This document shows, one piece after another, positions 7,973 through 16,390 of a stretch of 64,000 nt of DNA (its first letter is position 1; the number at the start of each line of letters is the position of its first letter). A program made the position numbers and the translations under genes. This stretch comes from Mycobacterium bourgelatii (GTDB lineage: Bacteria > Actinomycetota > Actinomycetes > Mycobacteriales > Mycobacteriaceae), in NCBI RefSeq assembly GCF_010723575.1, contig NZ_BLKZ01000001.1, positions 4,836,001-4,900,000 of the forward strand, given 5' to 3'. The notes beneath the pieces are model-generated. The model had not been told where the DNA came from and searched no databases. It saw only the letters and a list, made by a program, of their open reading frames with translations.

Positions 7973-9606
7973 GTACCGCACTGCTAGATCGTCCGCCTGA
8001 ATTTCATGTGTCGAAATGGAATTCGGATTTCGTCGGCACGCTGCGGTTGCTCCGCCTATATCTGCGCCGCGACCGGGTGGTGCTGCCGCTCTGGGTATTG
8101 CTGCTGTCGGCGCCGCTGGCCACCGTCTACGTCGGCAGCGTCGAGAGTGTCTACCCCACCCACGCCGATCGGGCCAGTTTGGTGGCCTCGATCATGGCAA
8201 GTCCCGCCCAGCGCGCGCTGTACGGCCAGATCTACAACGACACCCTGGGCTCGGTCAGCCTGTGGAAAGCGAGCATGTTTCACGCGCTCATCGCGGTGGC
8301 CGTGATCCTCACCGTGATTCGCCACACCCGCGCCGACGAAGAGAGCGGACGGGCCGAGCTGATCGACTCGACCGCGGTCGGCAGGTACGCCAGCCTCACC
8401 GCGGCGTTACTGCTGTGCTTCGGCGCCTCGATGGCCACCGGCGCGATCGGCGCGGCCGGGCTGCTCACCACGGCCGTTCCGGCGAGCGGATCGTTGGCCT
8501 TCGGCGCGGCGCTGGCCGGCTCCGGGTTGGTCTTCACCGCTGTGGCCGCCGTCGCCGCCCAGCTGTCCCCCAGCGCCCGCGTAGCCCGCGGCTTCGCGTT
8601 CGCGGCGCTGGGCACGGCGTTCACGTTGCGCGCGATTGGTGACGCCGGCTCCGGTGGGCTCTCGTGGTTTTCGCCGTTGGGCTGGTCGCTACTGGTCAAG
8701 CCCTACGCGGGTGACCACTGGTGGGTGCTGACGCTGCATTTGGCCACCACGGCCGTACTCACCGCGACGGCCTATTGGTTGCTGGCGGGCCGCGATGTCG
8801 GCGCCGGACTGATCGCCGAGCGCGCCGGCCCCGGCTCGGCCGGACCGGCCCTGAGCAACGTCTTCGGGCTGGCGTGGCGGCTGGACCGCGGCGCGCTCTT
8901 GGTGTGGACGGTGGGACTCGCCCTGTACGGCCTGTTGATCGGCAGCGTGGTGCACGGCATCGGTGACGCGCTGGGTAACAGTACGGCCGCGCGCGACATC
9001 GTCGCGCGGATGGGCGGAACCGGCGCGATGGAGGAAGCCTTCATCACGGTTGGGTTCGGGATGTTGGGCATGATCGCGGCAGCGTTCGCCATCTCGCTGA
9101 CACTGCGCCTGCACCAGGACGAGACCGCGCTACGCGGCGAAACCGTGCTCGCCGGTGCGGTGTCCCGGACACGATGGCTGGCAAGCCATTTGGCGATTGC
9201 ACTCGGGGGATCGGCGGCCGCGATCCTGATTTCCGGTTTGGCCGCCGGCCTGGCCTACGGAACGGCCGCCGGTGACGTCGGCGGGAAACTGCCCGGCGTG
9301 CTGGGCACTGCGGCGGTCCAACTGCCCGCCGTCTGGCTGCTCGCCGCGGTGACCATCGCGCTGTTTGGAATTGCGCCGCGGTTTACGCCGGTGGCGTGGG
9401 GCGTGTTGGTCGGCTTCGTCGCGCTGTATCTGCTCGGTTCCTTGGCGGGATCACCGCAATGGCTGCTGAATCTGGAACCGTTCGCGCACACCCCCCGTGT
9501 CGGCAGCGACTTCACCGCCGTACCGCTGCTGTGGCTGCTGGGCATCGATGCGGTGCTGATCACGCTGGGGGCCACGGCTTTTCGCCGCCGCGACCTGCGC
9601 TGCTAG
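7969..9606 (+). CDS. ABC-2 type exporter permease (Rv1217c type)
   Basis: This 545-aa integral membrane protein has about 12 predicted hydrophobic helices, arranged as two related halves. Each half starts with a short amphipathic stretch next to a membrane segment (LRLYLRRDRVVLPLWVL near residue 30; AWRLDRGALLVWTVGL near 305), suggesting an internal duplication, so one polypeptide may supply both membrane halves. It overlaps the ATPase gene by ATGA. No extracellular enzymatic domain is seen. With the preceding two genes it forms a self-regulated efflux system. The downstream neighbour Rv1216c of M. tuberculosis is not present here. Confidence 0.9.
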   Translation: MSTALLDRPPEFHVSKWNSDFVGTLRLLRLYLRRDRVVLPLWVLLLSAPLATVYVGSVESVYPTHADRASLVASIMASPAQRALYGQIYNDTLGSVSLWKASMFHALIAVAVILTVIRHTRADEESGRAELIDSTAVGRYASLTAALLLCFGASMATGAIGAAGLLTTAVPASGSLAFGAALAGSGLVFTAVAAVAAQLSPSARVARGFAFAALGTAFTLRAIGDAGSGGLSWFSPLGWSLLVKPYAGDHWWVLTLHLATTAVLTATAYWLLAGRDVGAGLIAERAGPGSAGPALSNVFGLAWRLDRGALLVWTVGLALYGLLIGSVVHGIGDALGNSTAARDIVARMGGTGAMEEAFITVGFGMLGMIAAAFAISLTLRLHQDETALRGETVLAGAVSRTRWLASHLAIALGGSAAAILISGLAAGLAYGTAAGDVGGKLPGVLGTAAVQLPAVWLLAAVTIALFGIAPRFTPVAWGVLVGFVALYLLGSLAGSPQWLLNLEPFAHTPRVGSDFTAVPLLWLLGIDAVLITLGATAFRRRDLRC

Positions 9607-9660
9607 ACGGGGCACCAGCAGCGTCGAGGCGGGTGCTCGCGCACTGGCCCATGGCGCGTC

Positions 9661-9666
9661 TAAGGT
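9661..9666 (+). promoter_or_regulatory. Putative -10 element of the CocE-type hydrolase gene (leaderless)
   Basis: TAAGGT ends 6 nt before the GTG at 9673; no ribosome binding site is present in between. Confidence 0.4.
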
Positions 9667-9672
9667 ATCGGC

Positions 9673-11391
9673 GTGGCCCGAGATCCGGCACCCGCACTGG
9701 ACCGACCGTGGCGGCGCCCCGGCGCCTTCCGGTATGCGCTCGAACGGATCCGCGGGATTGCCAAACCACCCGTCACGGTGACCGACCCCCCAACCGACAT
9801 CGTCGTCGAACGCGACGTCGAGGTGCCCACCCGCGACGGAACACTATTGCGAATCAACGTCTTTCGGAAGCCTGAACTCGGTCCGCGGCCGGTCATCGTG
9901 AGCATCCACCCGTACGGAAAGGACAACCTGCCCACCCGCAGGCGCAAGCGGTGGACGTACTCGCCGCAGTACCGGATGCTGCGCCAGCCCAAGCCCCTGA
10001 CCTTCTCGGCCCTCACCGGATGGGAGGCCCCCGATCCGGCCTGGTGGCTCCCGCACGGATTCGTCGTCGTCAACGCCGACTTACGCGGTTGCGGCCGTTC
10101 GGACGGCACCGGCGATCTGATGTCACGCCAGGAAGCCGAGGACACCTACGACCTGGTGCAGTGGGCGGCCGAGCAATCGTGGAGCGACGGCTGGGTCGTC
10201 ATGCTCGGGGTGTCGTACCTGGCCATCAGCCAGTACGCGGTGGCCGCGCTGCAACCGCCGGCGTTGCGGGCGATCTGCCCGTGGGAGGGGTTCACCGACG
10301 CCTATCGCGACCTGCTGTTTCCCGGTGGCGTTCGGGAGTTCGGCTTCACCCGGATGTGGGCACGCAACGTGCGTCGCGCCACCCGGCAAAGCCACGACTT
10401 AGCGCAAATGCAGGAGGAACATCCGCTGCGGGACGAGTACTGGCAGTCGGTGGTACCGGACCTTTCCGCCATCGAAGTGCCGATGCTGGTCTGCGGCAGC
10501 TTCTCGGACAACAACCTGCACAGTCGGGGTTCGATGCGGGCATTCACCCGGTCCGGCTCCAAGCACGCCCGGCTCTACACCCATCGCGGCGGGAAATGGG
10601 AGTCGTTCTATTCCGACGACGCGCGGGCCGAGCAGCTGCGGTTCTTTCGAAATGTGTTGGACGGCACCGGTGTATCGGACGACGGCGGGCCCGCTTCGGA
10701 CAGCGCTTCCCGCAGTGTGCGCCTTGAGGTGCGGGAAAACCGCGGCACCATTGCCGAGGTGCGCGAGGAGACCGAATGGCCGCTGGCGCGCACCCGTTGG
10801 TGTCCCCTGTATTTAGCCGGCGCCGGCCTGTTAACGCCCGAGCGGCCGACCATATCCGGCAGCATCACGTTCGAAACCCACTCTCGGGCGGCGGCTTTCA
10901 ACTGGACGGTGCCCGACGACATTGAATTGACCGGGCCGATGGCGGCACGTCTTTGGGTGCAGCTGGACGGCTGCGACGATGCGCACCTGTTCGTGGGTGT
11001 GGAGAAGTGGCGCGCTGGGGAGTTCGTCGGGTTCGAAGGGTCCTACGGTTACGGCCGCGACCGGGTCACCACGGGATGGCAGCGAGTGGTGTTGCGCGAA
11101 CTCGACCCCGAGCTGTCGCGTCCGTGGGAGCCGGTGCCGGCCTGCACCAGGATTGCGCCGGTCAAGTCCGGCGAAGTCGTCGCGGTAGATGTGGCGCTTG
11201 GGCCGTCGGCGACGCTGTTTCGCGCCGGTGAGCAGCTTCGGCTCGTCGTCGCCGGACGCTGGTTGTCGCCGCGCAACCCGTTGACCGGTCAGTTCCCGGC
11301 GGCCTACCCCGACCCGCCGCGCGGCCTGGTGACGCTGCGCTGGGGGCCGCGCTACGACGCACACCTGCTGACCCCACAGATCCCTCGGTGA
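9673..11391 (+). CDS. CocE/NonD-family alpha/beta hydrolase (X-Pro dipeptidyl-peptidase fold)
   Basis: This family cleaves ester or peptide bonds with a Ser-Asp-His triad. In this 572-aa protein the nucleophile is S181 in the elbow GVSYLA. The acid is probably the Asp in CGSFSDNNLH (about residue 278) and the base the His in THRGGKWE (about residue 305). The oxyanion region YGKDN follows the first hydrolase strand. The last 220 residues form the jelly-roll domain typical of CocE and X-Pro peptidases. No signal peptide is present, so it acts in the cytosol. The substrate is unknown. It converges on glgC with a 22-bp gap. Its closest recalled counterpart is Rv1215c. Confidence 0.85.
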   Translation: MARDPAPALDRPWRRPGAFRYALERIRGIAKPPVTVTDPPTDIVVERDVEVPTRDGTLLRINVFRKPELGPRPVIVSIHPYGKDNLPTRRRKRWTYSPQYRMLRQPKPLTFSALTGWEAPDPAWWLPHGFVVVNADLRGCGRSDGTGDLMSRQEAEDTYDLVQWAAEQSWSDGWVVMLGVSYLAISQYAVAALQPPALRAICPWEGFTDAYRDLLFPGGVREFGFTRMWARNVRRATRQSHDLAQMQEEHPLRDEYWQSVVPDLSAIEVPMLVCGSFSDNNLHSRGSMRAFTRSGSKHARLYTHRGGKWESFYSDDARAEQLRFFRNVLDGTGVSDDGGPASDSASRSVRLEVRENRGTIAEVREETEWPLARTRWCPLYLAGAGLLTPERPTISGSITFETHSRAAAFNWTVPDDIELTGPMAARLWVQLDGCDDAHLFVGVEKWRAGEFVGFEGSYGYGRDRVTTGWQRVVLRELDPELSRPWEPVPACTRIAPVKSGEVVAVDVALGPSATLFRAGEQLRLVVAGRWLSPRNPLTGQFPAAYPDPPRGLVTLRWGPRYDAHLLTPQIPR

Positions 11392-11413
11392 GCCGGCGCG
11401 TGGCGGTTCGGCG

Positions 11414-12628
11414 CTAGATCCAGACGCCCTTGCCGACGGCGACGACGCCGCCCGCGCTGATCGCGAACCGCTCCCGGTCCTTTTCCAGATCCACCCCGAC
11501 CATCTCACCGGGCCCGACGACTACGTTCTTGTCCAGGATCGCGTGGCGCACCACCGCGCCGCGGCCCACCCGCACGCCCGGCATGAGCACGCTGCCCTCG
11601 ACAATCGCGCCGTCGTTGACCACGACGTTCGATGACAGCACCGAATTGCGCACCGAGGCCGCCGAAATGATGCTCCCGGCCCCGACGACCGACTCCTGAG
11701 CAGAGCCGCCGTTGACGAACTTGGCTGGTGCGAGGTTCTCCGACTCGCCGCGGATCGGCCAGCGCTTGTTGTACAGGTTGAACACCGGGTGCACCGACAC
11801 CAGGTCCATGTGGGCGTCGTAGAAAGCATCGAGGGTCCCGACGTCGCGCCAGTAGCCCCGGTCCCGATCGGTGGCGCCGGGCACTTCGTTGTCGCTGAAG
11901 TCGTAGACCGCGGCCTGGCCGTCCTCCACCAACCTGGGGATGATGTCGCCGCCCATGTCGTGATCGGAATGGTCGTCGTCGGCGTCGGCGCGGATCGCAT
12001 CGATGAGCACCTTGGTGGTGAAGATGTAATTGCCCATCGAGACGAAGGTGCTGTCCGGGTCGTCGGGCGTTCCGGGCGGGTCCAGCGGCTTCTCGATGAA
12101 GTTGCGGATGCGGCCGGACTCATCGGCGTCGATGCAACCGAATGCGCTCGCGTTAGCGCGCGGAACCCGGATGCCGGCCACGGTGGCACCGGCCCCGCTG
12201 TCGATATGGAACCGGACCATCTGCTCGGGATCCATGCGGTACACGTGGTCGGCGCCGAAAACCACGATGTAATCCGGGTCTTCGTCGTAGATCAGGTTGA
12301 GCGATTGGTAAATCGCATCGGCGGAGCCGGTGTACCAGCGCGGACCGAGACGCTGCTGGGCAGGCACCGGGGTGATGTACTCACCGGCCAAGCCCGACAG
12401 CCGCCAATTCTGCGAGATGTGGCGGTCGAGCGAGTGCGACTTGTATTGGGTCAGAACACAGATCCTGAGGTACCGGGCGTTGACGAGGTTGGAGAGCACG
12501 AAGTCGATCAGCCGATATGCGCCACCAAAGGGGACGGCGGGCTTGGCCCGGTCCGCCGTCAACGGGTAGAGCCGCTTGCCCTCACCGCCGGCCAGGACGA
12601 TACCCAGCACGTGTGGCACTTCCCTCAT
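11414..12628 (-). CDS. glgC: Glucose-1-phosphate adenylyltransferase GlgC
   Basis: GlgC makes ADP-glucose from glucose-1-phosphate and ATP, the committed donor for glycogen and capsular alpha-glucan. The 404-aa protein starts with the nucleotidyltransferase loop GGEGKRLYPLT (residues 14-24), has the substrate loop GSADAIYQS and FIEKP (glucose-1-phosphate binding), and ends with a left-handed beta-helix allosteric domain rich in hexapeptide V/I-x-G spacing. Length and start (ATG 12628, MREVPHVLGIVLAGG) match the family. It is divergent from glgM across 219 bp containing an inverted repeat, so the two genes that make and use ADP-glucose may share control. Confidence 0.96.
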   Translation of the reverse strand: MREVPHVLGIVLAGGEGKRLYPLTADRAKPAVPFGGAYRLIDFVLSNLVNARYLRICVLTQYKSHSLDRHISQNWRLSGLAGEYITPVPAQQRLGPRWYTGSADAIYQSLNLIYDEDPDYIVVFGADHVYRMDPEQMVRFHIDSGAGATVAGIRVPRANASAFGCIDADESGRIRNFIEKPLDPPGTPDDPDSTFVSMGNYIFTTKVLIDAIRADADDDHSDHDMGGDIIPRLVEDGQAAVYDFSDNEVPGATDRDRGYWRDVGTLDAFYDAHMDLVSVHPVFNLYNKRWPIRGESENLAPAKFVNGGSAQESVVGAGSIISAASVRNSVLSSNVVVNDGAIVEGSVLMPGVRVGRGAVVRHAILDKNVVVGPGEMVGVDLEKDRERFAISAGGVVAVGKGVWI

Positions 12629-12712
12629 GGGTCAAACCTATCGGCACCTGCGGACCCCTGCCAGGGGAACAGCGCGATACCGGCCGTTCTGACGGGCTGT
12701 CCGTCAAGGTAT

Positions 12713-12730
12713 TTGGTCTTTCTGGACCAA
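12713..12730. promoter_or_regulatory. Inverted repeat in the glgC-glgM divergent intergenic region
   Basis: TTGGTC-TTTCTG-GACCAA is a perfect 6-bp inverted repeat with a 6-nt spacer, between the divergent starts of glgC (12628) and glgM (12848). Position and symmetry suit a dimeric repressor site. No regulator can be named. Confidence 0.4.
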
Positions 12731-12745
12731 GATGAAGCGCTTACA

Positions 12746-12778
12746 GGTGGCGTTCGGGTGGCGCTCGGGTGGCGCTCG
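12746..12778 (+). repeat. Three tandem copies of an 11-bp unit upstream of glgM
   Basis: The unit GGTGGCGYTCG occurs three times head to tail, starting at 12746, 12757 and 12768. The first copy differs by one base. The 11-bp period puts copies on the same face of the helix. It could be a regulator array or a small slippage repeat. Confidence 0.6.
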
Positions 12779-12835
12779 GCGGGATCGGATTGTTCGGCTT
12801 GCCTTGGCGCGCTGCGAGGTCTGCACCTTCGCGGT

Positions 12836-12841
12836 TAGGGT
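12836..12841 (+). promoter_or_regulatory. Putative -10 element of glgM (leaderless)
   Basis: TAGGGT ends 6 nt before the GTG at 12848, without an intervening Shine-Dalgarno sequence. Confidence 0.45.
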
Positions 12842-12847
12842 GCCTTT

Positions 12848-14011
12848 GTGCGCGTCGCGATGATGACTCGGGAGTACCCACCCGAGGTGTATGGGGGAGC
12901 CGGGGTGCATGTCACCGAATTGGTTTCGCAGCTGCGCAGGCTGTGTGCGGTAGACGTGCACTGCATGGGCGCGCCCAGGCCCGGCGCCTTCGCCTACCAG
13001 CCCGACCCACGGCTGCGCAATGCGAACGCGGCGCTGTCCACCCTGTCGTCGGACCTGGTCATGGCCAACGCCGCCAGCGCCGCCACCGTCGTGCATTCCC
13101 ACACCTGGTACACCGGGATGGCGGGTCATCTGGCCAAGTTGCTGCACGGCATCCCGCATGTTCTGACCGCGCACTCGCTGGAACCGAAGCGACCGTGGAA
13201 GGCCGAGCAGCTCGGCGGCGGCTACCGGATCTCGACGTGGGTCGAAAGCACCGCCGTGCTGGCGGCCGACGCAATAATCGCCGTCAGCTCCGGCATGCGT
13301 GAGGACATGTTGCGGGTCTACCTCGCCCTGGATCCGGCCGCGGTCCACGTGATCCGCAACGGCATCGACACCGACGTGTGGTACCCCGGTGGACCCGTGC
13401 GCACCGGGTCGGTGCTGACCGAGCTAGGAGTGGACCCGCACCGGCCGATCGTCGCGTTCGTCGGGCGCATCACCCGGCAAAAGGGCGTCTCCCACTTGGT
13501 GGCGGCCGCCCACGATTTCGACCCCGACATTCAGTTGCTGCTGTGCGCCGGCGCGCCCGACACCCCCGAGATCGCCGAGCAGGTCGACTCGGCGGTCTCC
13601 GAACTCGCGCGTAGCCGCACCGGGGTTTTCTGGGTAAGGGACATGCTGCCGATCGGCAAGTTGCGGGAAATTCTGTCGGCGGCAACGGTTTTCGTGTGCC
13701 CGTCGATCTACGAACCGTTGGGGATCGTGAACCTCGAGGCGATGGCATGCGGAACCGCGGTGGTGGCCTCGGACGTGGGCGGCATACCCGAGGTCGTTTC
13801 CGACGGCATCACCGGGACGCTGGTGCATTACGACCCCGACGACCCGCACAAATATGAGGCCGGACTCGCCGAGGCCGTCAACGCGCTGGTCGCCGACCCG
13901 GCCAGAGCGGGGAGATACGGCCAGGCGGGGCGTCAGCGCTGTATCGAGGAATTCTCCTGGGGCCAGATCGCCGAGCAGACGCTAGAGATCTACCGGAAGG
14001 TATGCGCGTAA
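12848..14011 (+). CDS. glgM: Maltose-1-phosphate synthase GlgM (ADP-glucose glycosyltransferase, formerly glgA)
   Basis: This GT4-family retaining glycosyltransferase (387 aa) joins ADP-glucose to glucose-1-phosphate to give maltose-1-phosphate, the substrate of GlgE for alpha-glucan elongation; in M. tuberculosis the homologue was long called glgA. The N-terminal Rossmann domain carries the glycine loop GGAGVHVTEL (residues 16-25). The C-terminal domain carries the EX7E motif in EPLGIVNLEAMACG and the phosphate-binding GRITRQKG. The protein is shorter than bacterial GlgA glycogen synthases, which fits GlgM. The start is GTG 12848, supported by the -10 hexamer 6 nt upstream. It runs divergently from glgC. 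Confidence 0.93.
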   Translation: MRVAMMTREYPPEVYGGAGVHVTELVSQLRRLCAVDVHCMGAPRPGAFAYQPDPRLRNANAALSTLSSDLVMANAASAATVVHSHTWYTGMAGHLAKLLHGIPHVLTAHSLEPKRPWKAEQLGGGYRISTWVESTAVLAADAIIAVSSGMREDMLRVYLALDPAAVHVIRNGIDTDVWYPGGPVRTGSVLTELGVDPHRPIVAFVGRITRQKGVSHLVAAAHDFDPDIQLLLCAGAPDTPEIAEQVDSAVSELARSRTGVFWVRDMLPIGKLREILSAATVFVCPSIYEPLGIVNLEAMACGTAVVASDVGGIPEVVSDGITGTLVHYDPDDPHKYEAGLAEAVNALVADPARAGRYGQAGRQRCIEEFSWGQIAEQTLEIYRKVCA

Positions 14012-14048
14012 CCCAAGCCACGCGGCATACGTCCGGTCTGGCGCGGGT

Positions 14049-14216
14049 CTAGCTGGTGACGCCTTTTAGCTCATCACCGAGTGCGGCGGCCTCGTCAGGA
14101 GTCAACTCGACAACCAGACGTCCACCACCTTCGAGTGGTACCCGCATCACGATGCCGCGCCCCTCCTTGGTTGCTTCCAGAGGACCGTCGCCGGTCCGGG
14201 GCTTCATCGCCGCCAT
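14049..14216 (-). CDS. DUF3117 family small conserved protein (Rv1211 type)
   Basis: This 55-aa protein is almost invariant among actinobacteria as I recall it; its function is unknown. It begins MAAMKPRTGDGPLEA and ends with a short beta-hairpin and helix (RLVVELTPDEAAALGDELK). I chose ATG 14216 because GGAGGGAG lies 6-7 nt upstream; the longer frame up to 14321 has no ribosome binding site and no conservation that I recognise. It is the last gene of a minus-strand series with tagA and converges on glgM with a 37-bp gap. The 200 bp between it and tagA hold no other gene I can see. Confidence 0.88.
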   Translation of the reverse strand: MAAMKPRTGDGPLEATKEGRGIVMRVPLEGGGRLVVELTPDEAAALGDELKGVTS

Positions 14217-14419
14217 CGAGTGCTCCCTCCGAATTCGAGCTGGCCCGTCGCTGCGGACCTGGCCGGCGCCGAGCATGCCCCGCCGTTGGATTTCCAGCCA
14301 TGCCCGGCACTGAACTGCCAAATCACGCCTCTATTGTTCCTTATCCGCGTGACGGGGTGTACGAGACCCGGTTTTCAGTCCACATTGAGCGCCTCCCTGG
14401 CAACTTATGACCTCCCACG

Positions 14420-15010
14420 TCAGTGTGTAGATGGCACCCAGCAAGCCAGCACATGGTCATCAACCATGCCGGTAGCCTGCATCAACGCGTAGGCGGTGGT
14501 GGGTCCGACGAACCGGAAACCGCGACGCTTCAGCTCCTTGGCCATGGCCTTGGACTCGGGGCTGGTAGCGGGGATCTCCGAGAACTCGGCAAACCTGGGC
14601 CGCGGCGGCGGCGCGAAGGACCACAGCAGCTCCGACAGGTCCTCCGGTGAGCCCAGCTCCACGGCCGCTCGCGCGTTGGCGATCGTGGCCTCGATCTTTG
14701 CCCGGTTGCGCACGATTCCCGCGTCGCCAAGCAAGCGCTCGACGTCGCCGTCGCCGAAACGCGCGACCTGCTCGATGTCGAACCCAGCGAAGGCGCGTCG
14801 GAAGTTCTCCCGCTTGCGCAGGATGATCAACCAGGACAGGCCGCTCTGAAACGCTTCCAGGCACATCCGTTCGAAAAGCGCAGTGCCGTCCCGCAGCGGT
14901 CGACCCCACTCCTCGTCGTGGTATTTGCGGTACAACTCGGCGTCAGGGCCCTCACGCAACGACTCCGCCCAGGAGCACCGCACCAGGTCCAGCTCGGAAG
15001 CGGCGCTCAT
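14420..15010 (-). CDS. tagA: DNA-3-methyladenine glycosylase I
   Basis: TagA excises 3-methyladenine from alkylated DNA in base-excision repair. The 196-aa protein belongs to the helix-hairpin-helix superfamily and keeps the zinc-snap ligands of E. coli Tag: C12, H31 (in YHDEEWG), H186 and C190 (in DDHVLACW). The helix-hairpin-helix region is around residues 95-125 (GDAGIVRNRAKIEATI), and the base pocket includes W-rich SGLSWLIILRKR. The ATG at 15010 overlaps the stop of the upstream membrane-protein gene by 4 bp (ATGA), so the two are coupled. Confidence 0.94.
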   Translation of the reverse strand: MSAASELDLVRCSWAESLREGPDAELYRKYHDEEWGRPLRDGTALFERMCLEAFQSGLSWLIILRKRENFRRAFAGFDIEQVARFGDGDVERLLGDAGIVRNRAKIEATIANARAAVELGSPEDLSELLWSFAPPPRPRFAEFSEIPATSPESKAMAKELKRRGFRFVGPTTAYALMQATGMVDDHVLACWVPSTH

Positions 15011-15402
15011 GTGGGGCCCGACCTTTCTTGCACGACTGCTTCGCCCTCCGCGAGCTCCGGCTCCTCGGATTCGTCCTCGGATTTGTCCTCGGATTTGTCC
15101 TCGACCGGCGGACTGGGAGATGCGCGAGTTGCCGCCAGTTGGCCGCGCAGCACCTCGATTTCTCGGCCGAGGCGGTCCAACACCCAGTCGACCTCGCTCG
15201 TCTTGTAGCCGCGCAGCACCTGGGTGAATTTGACCGCGTCGACGTCGGCGCCGGTGACCCCGTACGCGGGCAGGACCGTCGCCGTCGTCGCCCGCGGCAG
15301 GGGCGGCAACTGCTCACCACGACCGAACAGCAGCACGGCCGCGCCGAACAACACGAGTGCCACCAGGACCAGTACCACCAGGTACACCAAGACCAACGCC
15401 AC
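15007..15402 (-). CDS. Small membrane protein with a DivIVA-like segment (Rv1209 type)
   Basis: This 131-aa protein has one N-terminal transmembrane helix (about residues 2-26) and then a short DivIVA-domain-like motif, VLRGYKTSEVDWVLDRLGREIEVLRGQL (about 63-90, quoted as the region), predicted to be coiled coil. The tail is acidic and repetitive: the unit K/ESED occurs several times (about 101-112), encoded by near-identical 12-bp repeats at about 15059-15108. DivIVA motifs suggest a role at the pole or septum, but the function is unknown. The start is GTG at 15402. It overlaps tagA by 4 bp and lies 37 bp downstream of gpgS. Confidence 0.8.
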   Translation of the reverse strand: MALVLVYLVVLVLVALVLFGAAVLLFGRGEQLPPLPRATTATVLPAYGVTGADVDAVKFTQVLRGYKTSEVDWVLDRLGREIEVLRGQLAATRASPSPPVEDKSEDKSEDESEEPELAEGEAVVQERSGPT

Positions 15403-15439
15403 GAAAACGATATTGCCTTATGGCACCGACAAGATCTGG

Positions 15440-16390
15440 CTAGCGGGGTCTGAGCACTTTCATCGGCGGGCGGTCGGCCAGCGAGACCGGCAATGTGTGC
15501 GGGCTGAAGCCATCTCCCACCGGGACGAACTGCGTCAGGCCGATCCCCGAGTCGGGGACTCCGCACCGCGAGAGCAATGTCGCGATCACCTGACGGCTCA
15601 TTGCGCCGAGTTCCGACAAGGGCCGGTTGCGGTGCGCTCGCACGCCGAGATTGACCTGCGCGATCGCCTCCAGGCCCAACCGGTCGAAGGTGTCGACCAA
15701 CAATCCGATCTCCACGCCGTATCCCGGGGCGAACGGGAGCGACGTCAGCAACTCCCGGCTGGCCGCGTACTCGCCGCCCAACGGCTGCAGCACGCAGCCC
15801 AGCTCCGGCCGCAGTGCCGCCAACAGTGGGCGTGCCACCAGTTCGGTAACCCGTCCCCCGCCGGTGTCACCCGCGGTGCCGTCGGCGTCGCCGACGTTGA
15901 GCGGACGCCGGTAGAAGCTCTTGACCAGGTGAATGCCCTCGCCGGTCAGGAGCGGGCCGACCAGCCACGGCACGAACATCGGGTGTGGGTCGATCAGATC
16001 GGAGTCGACGAACACGATGATGTCGCCGCTGGTGGCCGCCAATGAGCGCCACAGCGCCTCGCCTTTGCCCGGCCGGGTCGGCACCTCGGGCAATGCTTGT
16101 TCGCGGCTGACCACGCGGGCGCCCGCGGCGATGGCGCGAATTTCGGTGTCGTCGGTGGAGCCGGAGTCCAGCACGATGAGTTCGTCAACCAGGTTGTCGA
16201 GCAGCGGTGAGATGCTCTCCACCACCGACTCGATGGTTTCTTCCTCGTTGAGGGCCGGCAGGACGACCGAGATCGTTCGGCCCGACTTTTCCTTGGCCGC
16301 TACGAGCTCGCTGACCGTCCAGGTGGGACGGCCGTATACGTGGACTCCGTCGCTGGTGAGATCACCTGCGACGAGTTCCGAAGCTGTCAT
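15440..16390 (-). CDS. gpgS: Glucosyl-3-phosphoglycerate synthase
   Basis: GpgS transfers glucose from a nucleotide sugar to 3-phosphoglycerate, the first step of methylglucose lipopolysaccharide, a cytosolic polysaccharide that modulates fatty-acid synthase I. The 316-aa protein is a GT-A fold retaining enzyme (GT81). Visible elements are the nucleotide-sugar strand SVVLPALNEEETI (residues 41-53), the metal-binding DSD at 129-131 (FVDSDLIDP) and the acceptor region around RVTELVARPLL. The ATG at 16390 overlaps the folP2 stop by 4 bp, giving tight coupling. This folP2-gpgS pairing is conserved in mycobacteria. Confidence 0.95.
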   Translation of the reverse strand: MTASELVAGDLTSDGVHVYGRPTWTVSELVAAKEKSGRTISVVLPALNEEETIESVVESISPLLDNLVDELIVLDSGSTDDTEIRAIAAGARVVSREQALPEVPTRPGKGEALWRSLAATSGDIIVFVDSDLIDPHPMFVPWLVGPLLTGEGIHLVKSFYRRPLNVGDADGTAGDTGGGRVTELVARPLLAALRPELGCVLQPLGGEYAASRELLTSLPFAPGYGVEIGLLVDTFDRLGLEAIAQVNLGVRAHRNRPLSELGAMSRQVIATLLSRCGVPDSGIGLTQFVPVGDGFSPHTLPVSLADRPPMKVLRPR

